A stretch of 61,956 bases of DNA. Origin: an uncultured Acidobacteriia bacterium. GTDB taxonomy: Bacteria; Acidobacteriota; Terriglobia; Bryobacterales; Bryobacteraceae. Positions 14,877 through 24,434 of the stretch are shown one piece after another. Location: positions 1 to 61,956 of the forward strand of contig CAIRSA010000323.1 in the NCBI GenBank assembly GCA_903881085.1, in the 5' to 3' direction. The notes below the pieces were generated by a model, which saw only the letters and a list, made by a program, of their open reading frames with translations, ran no database searches and was not told where the DNA came from. Every line of letters begins with the position of its first letter. Positions within the stretch are counted from its first letter, which is position 1. The position numbers were made by a program, and so were the translations under genes.

Positions 14877-16538
14877 ATGTCTGATTCAGCTCAACATCTG
14901 ATTGCTCCACCAGCACCGCTCGCCGCGGACAGAAGCCCAGGATTCGCCGCGGCGATTCTGAACGCCTGGCGGCCTTCCTTTTTGGATTGCTTCTTCTTTT
15001 CGCTGTTGGTCTGGTTGTTTGCCGGGGGGCCCAGCGGATGGGCAGGCCTGTTGTATGACGGCGATGCGGGCTGGCATATCCGCACCGGGGACTACATTCT
15101 GAATACACACAGAATTCCAACGACGGATTTGTTCTCGTTCTCCAAACCGGACGGTGCCTGGTATGCGTGGGAATGGCTTACCGATGTGGTTTTCTCGCTA
15201 CTGCACAGGGCGTTTGGCCTGAAAGGGATTGTACTGTTGGCGGGGGTGGTGATACCGCTGGCGATGACGCTACTGCTGTTTCACATGATGCGCCGCGGCG
15301 CAAACATTTTCGTGGGTCTGGTTGTCGTGATGCTGGGCGTGGGTGGATCGAGCGTTCACTATCTGGCGCGGCCGCACGTGTTTACGCTGTTGTTTCTTGC
15401 GATCTCCATGCTGATTCTGGACCGCGACCGGCTGCAACATTCGCGGCTGGTTTGGATTTTGGTTCCTCTGACGGCCTTGTGGACGAATATGCACGGCGGA
15501 TTTGTGGCGATCATCGCATGCACAGGGCTAGTCACGATTGGCAGCGCGCTGGCCAGTCGATGGACGCACGTATTTCGTTATGGATTGTTGACTGCCGGGG
15601 TGGCCCTGGCGAGCCTGCTGAATCCGTATGGTTACCAGTTGCACCTGCATGTGTTCGAATACCTGCGGGCGGATTGGATTCGCAATGCGGTAGAGGAGTT
15701 TCAATCCCCTAGTTTTCGTAATGAGAACATGCTCCAGTTCGAGGTGCTGCTGTTTGCAGGCCTGCTTGTGACCGTGTCGTATGCGCGGCGGAAACGCTGG
15801 CCGGAAGCGCTGTTGATGCTGTTTTGGGCTCATATGGCTTTGGGGTCTGTTCGCCACATTCCGATTTACTCAATCGTTGCCGGGCCTTGGATCGCCGCTG
15901 AAATCACCGCTTGGTGGAATCAGCATGTCGTGGGAAAGTCGAAGAACTCGGTGTGGGGAATTCTGGATTCGATCGCCAATGATCTGCGCCGCAATTGTCT
16001 TCGATTCAGTCCTTGGGTGGCTGTTCCCGTCATTATTTTGATCTTCGTAAACGAGCCGGTCAAGTGGCCGCAGGATTTTCCCAAGGAGAGGTTTCCGGCA
16101 TCGTTGATCGCCAAGCACCACGACTTATTGGTTAGTTCTAAGGTGTTTACTTCCGACCAATGGGCTGATTACCTTATCTATCACAATTACCCGCGGCAAA
16201 AAGTTTTTATTGATGGGCGTAGCGACTACTTTGGACCCAAGATCGCCGACGACTATTTGCACCTGATCAGCGGCCGGCTGGGATGGGATAAAGTCCTCGA
16301 TAGCTATCACTTCGATGTCGCGCTGGTGCCTCCGAATTGGGCCCTTGCGTCGTTGCTGGAACAGCGGGAAGAGTGGGAAATGATTGAGAAGACGGAGGAG
16401 GCGATTGTCTATCGGAAACGGCTCCGTACGGACAAATCCATACAAAGTCGTACAAAAAAAACCAGTACGACGGCTTCCTTAGGTCTAATGAAATCGGCCA
16501 ACTCCGCCGAATTAAGAGAAGGAGATTTCGGATTATGA
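14877..16538 (+). CDS. polytopic membrane protein, GT-C-like
   Basis: 553 residues with roughly ten membrane helices and a soluble C-terminal domain. Early acidic residues in LLYDGDAGWHIRTGDYI follow the first helix, as in GT-C polyprenyl-sugar transferases, and the C-terminal part contains VFIDGRSDYFG. Proteins of this build are common but uncharacterised in Acidobacteria. Its stop overlaps the next gene (ATGA), placing it in the Tad operon; a role in glycosylating a surface or pilus protein is inference only. Confidence 0.65.
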   Translation: MSDSAQHLIAPPAPLAADRSPGFAAAILNAWRPSFLDCFFFSLLVWLFAGGPSGWAGLLYDGDAGWHIRTGDYILNTHRIPTTDLFSFSKPDGAWYAWEWLTDVVFSLLHRAFGLKGIVLLAGVVIPLAMTLLLFHMMRRGANIFVGLVVVMLGVGGSSVHYLARPHVFTLLFLAISMLILDRDRLQHSRLVWILVPLTALWTNMHGGFVAIIACTGLVTIGSALASRWTHVFRYGLLTAGVALASLLNPYGYQLHLHVFEYLRADWIRNAVEEFQSPSFRNENMLQFEVLLFAGLLVTVSYARRKRWPEALLMLFWAHMALGSVRHIPIYSIVAGPWIAAEITAWWNQHVVGKSKNSVWGILDSIANDLRRNCLRFSPWVAVPVIILIFVNEPVKWPQDFPKERFPASLIAKHHDLLVSSKVFTSDQWADYLIYHNYPRQKVFIDGRSDYFGPKIADDYLHLISGRLGWDKVLDSYHFDVALVPPNWALASLLEQREEWEMIEKTEEAIVYRKRLRTDKSIQSRTKKTSTTASLGLMKSANSAELREGDFGL

Positions 16539-16783
16539 GTCGCTCGAAGCCGGTATCCGCGCCAGAGGCAGACGCAGAGATGAAATCCTCGCTTGCCGCT
16601 CTCGCTGAGGCGGCGCGGGGCGAAACCGCTGGCCCGCCGTTACCGGGGTGGACTTTGCCATCGGGCGAAGATCTTCTGGACTATGCCTTGAAGGGCGGGT
16701 TTCTCGCGCCTTCGATTTTAGGAACGGATGCTGGAAATGAAGTTCGGGATCGTGATTCCCGCGGATCGAAAGGAAAACAATGA
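16535..16783 (+). CDS. small hypothetical protein
   Basis: 82 residues, hydrophilic, Ala/Glu/Pro-rich, no membrane segment or known motif. It is coupled by 4-base ATGA overlaps to the genes on both sides, and GAAGGAG lies upstream of its ATG, so it is very likely translated. It does not look like a Flp or TadE pilin. Function unknown. Confidence 0.6.
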   Translation: MSRSKPVSAPEADAEMKSSLAALAEAARGETAGPPLPGWTLPSGEDLLDYALKGGFLAPSILGTDAGNEVRDRDSRGSKGKQ

Positions 16784-17232
16784 GCTGGCAGATCATCATG
16801 GCGATCGGAATCGGACTTGCCGCGAGCATTGAGGACCTGATGCGCCGCCAAGTGTCTAATTGGATTCCGGTTGTGGCTTTGATTGCCGGGCTTCTTATTC
16901 ATTACAGCGAACGTGGTTGGCCAGGTGTCTGGTCTTCGTTCCTGGGAGCTTGCAGCGGATTTGTGGTCTTCCTTTTGTTTTATCTGCTTGGTGGCATGGG
17001 CGGCGGAGATATCAAATTGATGGCCGGATTTGGAGCGTTGCTTGGCGGAGCCAGCCGGTTGTTTGAGGCGGCCGTCTGGATAGGCGTCATTGGGGCCGTT
17101 TTCGCCGTGAGTGTTTTGCTCTACCGCTTTTTACGGAGCCGGCTCTCAGGCACCGAGTCGGGAAGCAGATTTATTCCATATGCGCCCGCAATCACTTTGG
17201 GCGTCTGGTTGGAACTGGTCGCGAGGTCCTGA
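16780..17232 (+). CDS. tadV: prepilin peptidase (A24 family, CpaA/TadV-like)
   Basis: A 150-residue membrane aspartic protease that processes Flp-type prepilins. The two catalytic aspartates are visible: D19 in SIEDLMRRQ and D77 in the GGGDIKLM motif. About five hydrophobic helices are present. The N-methylation domain of larger PilD enzymes is absent, as in CpaA/TadV. It is coupled to the small gene upstream and sits at the head of the Tad machinery. Confidence 0.88.
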   Translation: MSWQIIMAIGIGLAASIEDLMRRQVSNWIPVVALIAGLLIHYSERGWPGVWSSFLGACSGFVVFLLFYLLGGMGGGDIKLMAGFGALLGGASRLFEAAVWIGVIGAVFAVSVLLYRFLRSRLSGTESGSRFIPYAPAITLGVWLELVARS

Positions 17233-17328
17233 AAATGGCTGGTCCTGATTAAAGAGGCCTCGAAGGCGTGGTCTGGGTTCGTTAAGCGTTGTTGGATTTT
17301 GGAGAAGTAGAATGCCGGGAGAAAAGAA

Positions 17329-18279
17329 ATGGATCGAAGATTTCTAACTGTTCTAGGGGTGAGTCTTGTTTTTGCGCTGGTGGTTTCCAGTATTTTTTAC
17401 CAGATGACCGCTCGCGCAACCACGCCGGTGAAAAAAGTTGAGCGGACCGATCAGCGCGACGTCGTTGTCGCGGCAAGGCCGCTTGGCATCGGCGTTACCG
17501 TGAAGCCGGGCGACGTCAAAATTGTCAAGATGCCCTTGGAGCAGACACCGAAAGGCGGTTTCAGTAAGGTCGAAGAGGTTTTGGACAGGCCCATCGTCAG
17601 CAATATTCTTCAAGATGAACCCATTCTCGAAGGCCGCCTGGCTGCTCGCGGCAGTGGTCTCGGACTCGCGCCCATCATCCCGGTTGGCATGCGCGCCGTG
17701 ACTGTCCGGGTGAACGAAATGGTCGGCGTTGCCGGCTTCGTCCTGCCAGGCTTGCGGGTGGATGTTCTGGTCACCGGAAGGCCGCCGGACGTGAGTTCGG
17801 CCACCATGACTAGCACAGTTCTTCAAAACATTCTTGTGCTCTCCGCCGGCCAGACGATTCAACCTGACCAGCGAGGCGGTGCGATTAATGCGCCTACCGT
17901 TACGCTTCTGGTGAGCCCCGATCAGGCGGAGACTCTTACGTTGGCAGGCAACGAAGGCCGCATACAACTGGTCCTGCGCAATGGAAGTGATCAGAATATC
18001 GAAAAGACTTCTGGTCACGACCTTAATGAGCTATTCGGCGGCCGCCGCAGTTCGGGCAAGAGGCTGGTCGGGAGTGCGTCGAAGGGGGATAAGGATAACG
18101 AAGACATGCCGGCTCCCCCTCGCCGAAAAGTGGTGCGTTCCGCGCCGCCGCCGGTTACGGTAGCCGTAGCGGCGCCGCCCCCTGTGGTTGTGCCGCCGCC
18201 ACCACCACCGCCAGAAGAAATCATCACCTTCCGTGGGACTGTAAAGGCCATTGAGACAGTAGCTCCGAGGAAGAACTAG
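17329..18279 (+). CDS. cpaB: Flp pilus assembly protein CpaB/RcpC
   Basis: 316 residues: one N-terminal membrane segment, then a SAF-like domain (DVVVAARPLGIGVTVKPGDV) and a RcpC domain (IIPVGMRAVTVRVNEMVGV ... GLRVDVLVTG). A Pro-rich C-terminal tail (residues about 270-295) follows. CpaB proteins act in the periplasm with the secretin. GGGAG lies before the ATG. It is followed closely by the secretin gene. Confidence 0.9.
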   Translation: MDRRFLTVLGVSLVFALVVSSIFYQMTARATTPVKKVERTDQRDVVVAARPLGIGVTVKPGDVKIVKMPLEQTPKGGFSKVEEVLDRPIVSNILQDEPILEGRLAARGSGLGLAPIIPVGMRAVTVRVNEMVGVAGFVLPGLRVDVLVTGRPPDVSSATMTSTVLQNILVLSAGQTIQPDQRGGAINAPTVTLLVSPDQAETLTLAGNEGRIQLVLRNGSDQNIEKTSGHDLNELFGGRRSSGKRLVGSASKGDKDNEDMPAPPRRKVVRSAPPPVTVAVAAPPPVVVPPPPPPPEEIITFRGTVKAIETVAPRKN

Positions 18280-18321
18280 GTCATGTGCTACACGCGACAA
18301 TTCCGTTTGGGTGGATATCCA

Positions 18322-19737
18322 ATGTATACAAACAAGAAAAACAACAATTTCGCATTGTCCACAGGCAACAAGCCCGGCCGCTTTGCTCGACTGGTCCATC
18401 TTGGTGTTGTCCTTGCCGCCTGCATTAGTGCGTCATTCGCTCAAACCGCGCAGGAGTTGAAGCTTACTGTCGGAAAGAGCGTTGTGATTGACTATCCGGC
18501 GGATATTAGCCGGATCTCAACCAGCAATCCGGAGGTGGTTGACTATGTTGCCGTGAGCACACGAGAAATTCTGTTGCATGCCAAAGGCAATGGCTCGGCG
18601 ACGCTGATTGTATGGGCCAAGAGTGGACAACGCGAATTCTACGCTGTCAACGTGGAAGCAAATCTTGAACCCATAAAGAAGTTGCTGAAAGAGACGTTTC
18701 CCAATGAAGATATCCGGGTTCAATCGGCCCGTGACTCGGTTTCCCTGGTTGGCAAGGTGAGTTCGAAAGAGGTAAGCGATCGAGCCGGGCTTTTGGTCGG
18801 ACCGCTTGCCAAGAGTGTATTGAATAACCTGCAATTGACAACTCCTAAGGTCGACAAACAGATACTTCTGCGCGTCAAATTTGCCGAAATGGACCGCAAC
18901 AACGGTATGAGTCTGGGTGCGAATCTGATCTCAACCGGGGCTGGAAATACGACGGCTCGCACCACGACTGGTCAGAATCCCGCGCCTTCGCCTTCACAGA
19001 TTGGCGGAAGCGGAGGCGGAGCAACCCAGAACAGCTTCAGCGTCGCCGATGCGCTGAATATTTTCGCATTTCGTCCTGACCTGAACATCGGAGCATTTAT
19101 TAAGGCGCTCCAGTCCAAAGGAATTCTTCAAATCCTGGCAGAGCCGAACCTGGTGACCACAAACGGCAAGGAAGCCAGCTTCCTGGTCGGTGGTGAGTTC
19201 CCTGTTCCCGTGCTTCAGGGTGGCGGTAATGCCGGCGCAGTGACTGTTCAATTCCGCGAGTTTGGTATTCGCCTGTCTTTTACTCCTACACTCACCGAGA
19301 ACAAGACCATCAAAATGTACGTCAAGCCGGAAGTCTCCACGATCGACATCGCCAATGGTGTATCGATCTCTGGTTTCACCATTCCAGCGTTGGCCACCAG
19401 GCGTATGGAAACCAACATCGAGCTAGGGGAAGGGCAGAGTTTCGTAATTGGTGGGCTTATCGACAACCGTGTGACCGAAACGATGTCAAAGATTCCTGGC
19501 CTTTCGCACATTCCGCTTCTGGGGGCAATCTTCAAGAGCAAGAGCGAATCTCGTTCGAACACGGAGCTGATCGTGATGGTCTCGCCAGAGATTACTAATC
19601 CGATTAACGCCGGAGATCCTAAGCCCACCGTGGAGTACCCGAAGAAATTCATGGATATTCAGCAGTTCGATGCTCCGCTGAAGGATAAGTCCAAGACGGC
19701 TGCGCCCTCGAAGAAGTCAGCCAAAGGGAGCAATTAG
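18322..19737 (+). CDS. cpaC: Tad-type secretin CpaC/RcpA
   Basis: About 471 residues forming the outer-membrane channel of the Tad system. A signal segment ends near SFAQTAQE, an N-terminal pilus-assembly domain (LTVGKSVVIDYPADISRIS) and BON-like part follow, and the C-terminal secretin domain contains FLVGGEFPVPV, FGIRLSFTPTL and the closing IPGLSHIPLLGAIFKS motif. An in-frame ATG at 18283 would add 13 residues; the start at 18322 gives a better signal peptide. Confidence 0.92.
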   Translation: MYTNKKNNNFALSTGNKPGRFARLVHLGVVLAACISASFAQTAQELKLTVGKSVVIDYPADISRISTSNPEVVDYVAVSTREILLHAKGNGSATLIVWAKSGQREFYAVNVEANLEPIKKLLKETFPNEDIRVQSARDSVSLVGKVSSKEVSDRAGLLVGPLAKSVLNNLQLTTPKVDKQILLRVKFAEMDRNNGMSLGANLISTGAGNTTARTTTGQNPAPSPSQIGGSGGGATQNSFSVADALNIFAFRPDLNIGAFIKALQSKGILQILAEPNLVTTNGKEASFLVGGEFPVPVLQGGGNAGAVTVQFREFGIRLSFTPTLTENKTIKMYVKPEVSTIDIANGVSISGFTIPALATRRMETNIELGEGQSFVIGGLIDNRVTETMSKIPGLSHIPLLGAIFKSKSESRSNTELIVMVSPEITNPINAGDPKPTVEYPKKFMDIQQFDAPLKDKSKTAAPSKKSAKGSN

Positions 19738-19779
19738 CAGTTGCGTAGACCTATCTCGTAACGTGCTGAGGCAAATTTT

Positions 19780-20976
19780 ATGACAGGCAGAGAATCAGAA
19801 TTAACGGCGCTGCTCATTTCCCCTGACCGGGAACTGTCGCGTCTGATCCTGGCATCTTTGCCTGCGACCAGGACCTTTCAGATTTTGGCGGACGTAAAGT
19901 CCTATCTGCCGGAACAGGCTCTTGAACTGCGCCTCCGGCAGTTGAAGGCGGACGTCGTCTTGTTGGATCTTGTCACCAATATAGAGCAGGCTTGCGAGAC
20001 GATTCGAATCGTAACATCGTTCAAGCCGACGGCGCAGGTGATCGGTCTTCATCATACGAAGGATTCACAGGCTATCGTTCGCAGTTTGCGTATGGGCGCA
20101 AGTGAGTTTCTTCATGCGCCGTTCGATGCGGCGGCCCAGAAAGAAGCGGCGGTAAGAATTCGCAGGCTGCGCCAACCGGATCAGTCGCATGAGCAGGAGC
20201 CAGCTTCGATCATTTGCTTTTCCAGCACAAAGCCAGGCTCGGGTGCCTCAACGATCGCAACGCAGACCGCGTTTGCGCTGAGGCGGCTCACTGGCAGGCG
20301 GGTCTTATTGGCCGATTTCGATTTGATGGGCGGGGCAATCGGTTTTTATTTGAAGATCAGGCATGGCTATTCTTTGGCAGATGCTCTTAATTGCACCGAG
20401 CAGCTGGATCCGAATATTTGGTCAACCATTACGGTGAATACGGATGGGGTTGATATTCTTGCGTCTCCGGAAGAGCCGTCAACTACTCCGGTAGACCCGG
20501 ATCGGCTTAGTGCCGTACTGGAAAGCGCCCGCCGCAGGTATGAGTGGATTGTCATCGATCTTCCGGTGGTCTTCCATCGGACCAGTATGCTAACGTTTTC
20601 CGAATCAGACAAATGCTTTTTGGTTTCGACGTCGGAGTTGCCTAGTTTGCATTTAACCAGGCGAGCTATCTCAATGCTGGCTGCCTTAGGTTTCGACAAG
20701 AGCCGCTATAAGGTGGTCGTCAATCGCGTCAACCGGCGCGATGGGCTGGCTGAAGCCGACCTGGAAAAGATGTTTAACTATCCGGTCGACTCGACTTTCC
20801 CGAACGATTATTTTGCATTGCACCGGGTGGTGACGCTCGGGGAACCACTGGGCGCCGAGGGAGACCTGGGGAAAGCGGTTGAAGCGTTGGCAGGCAGACT
20901 GGCCGGAGTTGCCGGCAACGATAAAAAGCGGGCAGGGAATCTGATGGATGCTAAGCCCGCATTATCACAGACATAA
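19780..20976 (+). CDS. tadZ: Tad system ATPase-like localisation protein TadZ/CpaE
   Basis: 398 residues: an atypical receiver domain (about 1-120) and a MinD/ParA-type domain. The P-loop is deviant (KPGSGASTIATQ, about 151-162), with Ala in place of the ATP-contacting Lys, as usual in TadZ/CpaE. LLADFDLMGGAIGFYL is the next motif. TadZ marks the cell pole or site of Tad assembly. It lies between the secretin and the motor ATPase. Confidence 0.88.
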   Translation: MTGRESELTALLISPDRELSRLILASLPATRTFQILADVKSYLPEQALELRLRQLKADVVLLDLVTNIEQACETIRIVTSFKPTAQVIGLHHTKDSQAIVRSLRMGASEFLHAPFDAAAQKEAAVRIRRLRQPDQSHEQEPASIICFSSTKPGSGASTIATQTAFALRRLTGRRVLLADFDLMGGAIGFYLKIRHGYSLADALNCTEQLDPNIWSTITVNTDGVDILASPEEPSTTPVDPDRLSAVLESARRRYEWIVIDLPVVFHRTSMLTFSESDKCFLVSTSELPSLHLTRRAISMLAALGFDKSRYKVVVNRVNRRDGLAEADLEKMFNYPVDSTFPNDYFALHRVVTLGEPLGAEGDLGKAVEALAGRLAGVAGNDKKRAGNLMDAKPALSQT

Positions 20977-21010
20977 CTTTGGCATTGGAACATTGGACGG
21001 ACAACAAAAT

Positions 21011-22375
21011 ATGATCTCAAGCCTTGAACCGAAAACACAGCAGCAATTGACCTGGGAACAGAGACTGCTTAAAAATTCGAACCGGTCGAAGATGTCGCTC
21101 AAACCGGAATACCAGGAGCTGAAATTCACGCTTCACCGCAAGCTGTTGGATAAGATCAACCTGGAAGCACTGGCGACGATCGACAACCAACGCGTGCGCG
21201 GTGAGGTCCGGCAGGCGCTGATCTCCTTAATTGACGGTGAGCCTACTCTGCTAAGTGCCCTCGAAAAGCAGCAGATTTGCGACGAGGTTTTGGACGAAGT
21301 TTTCGGCCTCGGTCCACTGGAGCCGCTGCTGCAGGATCCGACCATCTCGGATATCCTCGTTAATACTCATAAGCAGGTGTATGTCGAGCGCAAGGGATTG
21401 CTCGAACTGACGAATGTCACCTTCCGCGATGATGCGCACCTGATGCGAATCATCGACAAAATCGTATCTCAGGTAGGGCGGCGCGTTGATGAATCTACTC
21501 CGATGGTCGACGCCCGACTAAGCGACGGCTCGCGCGTTAACGCCATCATTCCACCCCTCGCCGTTGACGGTCCCCTTATGTCTATCCGCCGGTTTTCGAC
21601 GGACAAACTGATGCCGCCGGATCTGGTGGACAAAAAAGCGTTGACAACGGGAATGATGGAACTGCTTGAGGCAGCGGTGAAGGCACATCTGAATATCGTG
21701 ATTCTTGGTGGAACGGGCGCCGGCAAAACCACACTTCTCAATGCCCTGTCGGCATTTATTTCCTCAAAAGAACGTATCGTCACCATCGAGGATGCCGCTG
21801 AATTGCAGCTGAAACAGCCGCACGTAGCGAGGCTCGAAACGCGTCCTCCGAACCTGGAGGGCAACGGCGCAGTCCGCCAGCGCGAATTGCTGGTCAACAG
21901 CTTGCGTATGCGGCCCGACCGGATCGTAGTCGGCGAAGTTCGCGGCGCGGAAGCGCTCGATATGTTGCAGGCCATGAATACGGGTCACGACGGATCGCTC
22001 ACTACGATCCACGCCAACACGCCACGCGATGGTGTTTCGCGTCTTGAGGTTATGGTCTCGTTGGCAAATGCGAATATGCAGCTGATCTCCATCCGCCAAC
22101 AGATTGCCAGCGCCGTTCATTTGCTGATTCAGGCCGCCCGCTTGTCAGACGGTTCGCGCCGCGTGATTAACATCTCTGAGGTTACTGGTATGGAAGGCGA
22201 AGTTGTCACGTTGCAGGACATTTTCGTTTTTGAAAAGCGCGGACTGAGCCCGGAAGGAAAAGTGCTGGGCAGGTTTGCCGCAACCGGCATCCGTCCCAAG
22301 TTTTATGAAAAGCTCCTGGCTGCGGGTATTCGACTGCGCCCGGATCTTTTCGACGAAGTCGTAGAGGTCAACTAG
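21011..22375 (+). CDS. tadA: Tad secretion motor ATPase TadA/CpaF
   Basis: A type II/IV secretion ATPase of 454 residues. Walker A GGTGAGKTT is near residues 234-242, Walker B is in RPDRIVVGEVRGAEALD, and the His-box region is SLTTIHANTPRDGVSR. The N-terminal FGLGPLEPLLQDPTISDI segment is the family signature. It powers pilus assembly or secretion through TadB/TadC. The Met at 21011 is preferred; the open frame upstream overlaps tadZ. Confidence 0.95.
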   Translation: MISSLEPKTQQQLTWEQRLLKNSNRSKMSLKPEYQELKFTLHRKLLDKINLEALATIDNQRVRGEVRQALISLIDGEPTLLSALEKQQICDEVLDEVFGLGPLEPLLQDPTISDILVNTHKQVYVERKGLLELTNVTFRDDAHLMRIIDKIVSQVGRRVDESTPMVDARLSDGSRVNAIIPPLAVDGPLMSIRRFSTDKLMPPDLVDKKALTTGMMELLEAAVKAHLNIVILGGTGAGKTTLLNALSAFISSKERIVTIEDAAELQLKQPHVARLETRPPNLEGNGAVRQRELLVNSLRMRPDRIVVGEVRGAEALDMLQAMNTGHDGSLTTIHANTPRDGVSRLEVMVSLANANMQLISIRQQIASAVHLLIQAARLSDGSRRVINISEVTGMEGEVVTLQDIFVFEKRGLSPEGKVLGRFAATGIRPKFYEKLLAAGIRLRPDLFDEVVEVN

Positions 22376-22376
22376 C

Positions 22377-23357
22377 ATGGCATCGATCCTATTCACCATC
22401 GCTGTTATTTGGGGGCTCTGTGTTGGGGTTTGGTGGGTTATTACCAAGTTCGTCAGGACTTCCGACATTGGAAAGATCAAAAACCGGCTGGTCGGCAATG
22501 TCACTTCCAAGAAGAAGGACAAACAGCACAAAGATGGGCCGGCCCTGATTCAATTCGATGACAAAAGCAGAAACAAAATTGCAATACGGCTGCTCCAAAA
22601 GTTCCGGTTAAAGGACCGCATTCAAACGTTGCTGGAACAGGCAGGGCTTCGCTGGAGTGTGCTCAAGTTCACTCACACAAGTCTTGCACTCTTTCTTGCC
22701 GGCTACGGCATCAGTTGGGTGTTCTTGCCAGCCAGAATGGGCCTGGTTGCACTGCTTCCGGCCGTCATCCTTGGTTTTTGCCCACTGATTCACGTGATTC
22801 GTCAGCGGAATTCAAGGCTCCACAAGTTCGAAGAGCAGTTTCCGGAAAGCCTCGAGTTTGTCGCCCGCTCCATGCGCGCAGGCCATGCCTTTTCGGTTTC
22901 CCTGGAGATGATTCACCGCGAATTTCAGGAGCCATTGGCGGGAGAGTTCCGCCGGACATTTGAGGAGCACAATCTTGGGCTGCCGCTTGAGATAGCCCTG
23001 GAAAAGTTGTCTAAACGGGTGCCGTCGTTGGATGTTCACTTCTTTGTTTCCGCAGTGATGCTGCAAAAGAGAACGGGCGGCAACCTGGCGGAGATTCTGG
23101 ACAAGTTGGCCTATATCATTCGTGAACGGTTTAAGCTGCGTGGACGCATTCGGGCTATCAGTGCGCACGGAAAAATGACTGCGACGGCGCTCACCTCGAT
23201 CCCTGTAGGCGTTGCGGTTCTACTATTCTGGGCAAACCCGGACTATGTTCGATTTTTCATTGTGGATGATACGGGAAACATCATGGCTGCAAGTGCCATC
23301 TCACTCCAGATAATTGGTTATTTGGTCATGAAAAAAATTGTCTCTATCGAGGTCTAA
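22377..23357 (+). CDS. tadB: Tad inner-membrane platform protein TadB
   Basis: 326 residues with a type II secretion F domain (FPESLEFVARSMRAGHAFSV ... MLQKRTGGNLAEILDKLA) flanked by membrane helices at both ends. It forms the inner-membrane platform with TadC. Its ATG lies one base after the tadA stop, so the genes are coupled. Confidence 0.92.
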   Translation: MASILFTIAVIWGLCVGVWWVITKFVRTSDIGKIKNRLVGNVTSKKKDKQHKDGPALIQFDDKSRNKIAIRLLQKFRLKDRIQTLLEQAGLRWSVLKFTHTSLALFLAGYGISWVFLPARMGLVALLPAVILGFCPLIHVIRQRNSRLHKFEEQFPESLEFVARSMRAGHAFSVSLEMIHREFQEPLAGEFRRTFEEHNLGLPLEIALEKLSKRVPSLDVHFFVSAVMLQKRTGGNLAEILDKLAYIIRERFKLRGRIRAISAHGKMTATALTSIPVGVAVLLFWANPDYVRFFIVDDTGNIMAASAISLQIIGYLVMKKIVSIEV

Positions 23358-23360
23358 CCC

Positions 23361-24287
23361 GTGGTGCTTATAGTTAGCTTTTTATTGTTCGTCGGGATTA
23401 CGCTGCTCATCTCCTTCGTCGGGATGAAACTTTGGGTCCGCCCTAAAGAGGCGATAGAGCGAGTGACTGGAACGGAATCCACTGCCCGCTACGAGCAGCA
23501 GGTCACTACTCATCCGAGTCTCATTTTTCTCGACATGATGAAAAAGTTGGGCGACAAGCTGCCAGCCTCTCCCAAAGATGTCACCGTCATGCAGAGGAAG
23601 CTGATCAGGGCTGGCATGCGGGGCCCGACCGCCTTGAAGATGTTGTACGGAGCGAAGATCTTCTTTGCGATCGCTCTGCCGATCATGATGAGCATGGCTG
23701 TCGCAGGAGCGCAATCGGACAGCAGCAACAAACTGCTGGCGATTCTGGCGGCCGGAGCGATGGGCTTCTGGGGCCCGAATGAATATGTCAAGATCATGTC
23801 GCAGCGCCGTCAAAAGCAAATTCAACGTGCGTTGGCCAATGCCCTCGATCTACTGGTGGTTTGCGTCGAGTCCGGCTTAGGGTTGGATCAGGCGATTATG
23901 CAGGTGGCGAAAGAGTTGGAAGCCGCGCATGCCGAGATCAGCCAGGAGTTTACCCTCGTCAATTTGGAATTGAAAGCCGGTAAGCGCAGGTCCGAGGCGT
24001 TACGCAACCTCAGCGAAAGAACCGAAGTCGAGGACCTCAAAAAGCTGGTGGCGGTGTTGATCCAATCTGATCGTTTCGGTACTGGTGTCGCGCAGTCGCT
24101 TCGCGCCCACGCTGACTACATGCGTGTCCAGGCCAAGCAGGTAGCCGAAGAGAAAGCCGCCAAATTGGGCGTGAAGCTTGTTTTCCCGATCTTTTTTTGC
24201 ATTTTGCCGTCATTGTTCGTGGTGACGGTTGGACCAATGGCTGTGAAGATCGTGCGGGAGTTAATCCCCATGATGAACAGCATTTAG
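23361..24287 (+). CDS. tadC: Tad inner-membrane platform protein TadC
   Basis: 308 residues, GTG start, also a type II secretion F domain protein (ANALDLLVVCVESGLGLDQA ... QSDRFGTGVAQSLRAHADYM) with a C-terminal pair of membrane helices (VFPIFFCILPSLFVVTVGP). It lies three bases after tadB and pairs with it in the platform. Confidence 0.92.
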   Translation: MVLIVSFLLFVGITLLISFVGMKLWVRPKEAIERVTGTESTARYEQQVTTHPSLIFLDMMKKLGDKLPASPKDVTVMQRKLIRAGMRGPTALKMLYGAKIFFAIALPIMMSMAVAGAQSDSSNKLLAILAAGAMGFWGPNEYVKIMSQRRQKQIQRALANALDLLVVCVESGLGLDQAIMQVAKELEAAHAEISQEFTLVNLELKAGKRRSEALRNLSERTEVEDLKKLVAVLIQSDRFGTGVAQSLRAHADYMRVQAKQVAEEKAAKLGVKLVFPIFFCILPSLFVVTVGPMAVKIVRELIPMMNSI

Positions 24288-24341
24288 TTTCGCTTAGTTG
24301 TAATTGCAAGGTGTTCCATTTCTTGGGAAAGGAGAGGACAA

Positions 24342-24434
24342 ATGGATAGCTCAATGGTGCGTATTGTTTGCGCGGTCATCGCGGCCCTGTTTCTAGGGAT
24401 TATCGTGTTACGCCGTAAAAAGACTGAAGATTAA
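24342..24434 (+). CDS. 30-residue single-helix membrane microprotein
   Basis: A short ORF encodes MDSSMVRIVCAVIAALFLGI followed by IVLRRKKTED. There is one hydrophobic helix flanked by a positive C-terminal patch, giving an N-out/C-in orientation. A strong Shine-Dalgarno (GGAAAGGAGAGGA) lies 4-12 bases before the ATG, which is the main support for translation. It follows tadC by 54 bases. It lacks the Flp pilin processing site and the GxxxxEY motif, so it is not a pilin; it may be a small Tad accessory protein. Confidence 0.6.
   Translation: MDSSMVRIVCAVIAALFLGIIVLRRKKTED

Noticed and set aside
24342..24434. The microprotein as the missing Flp pilin
   Set aside because: It lacks the G/xxxxEY processing motif, is half the normal length, and its basic residues are at the C-terminus.
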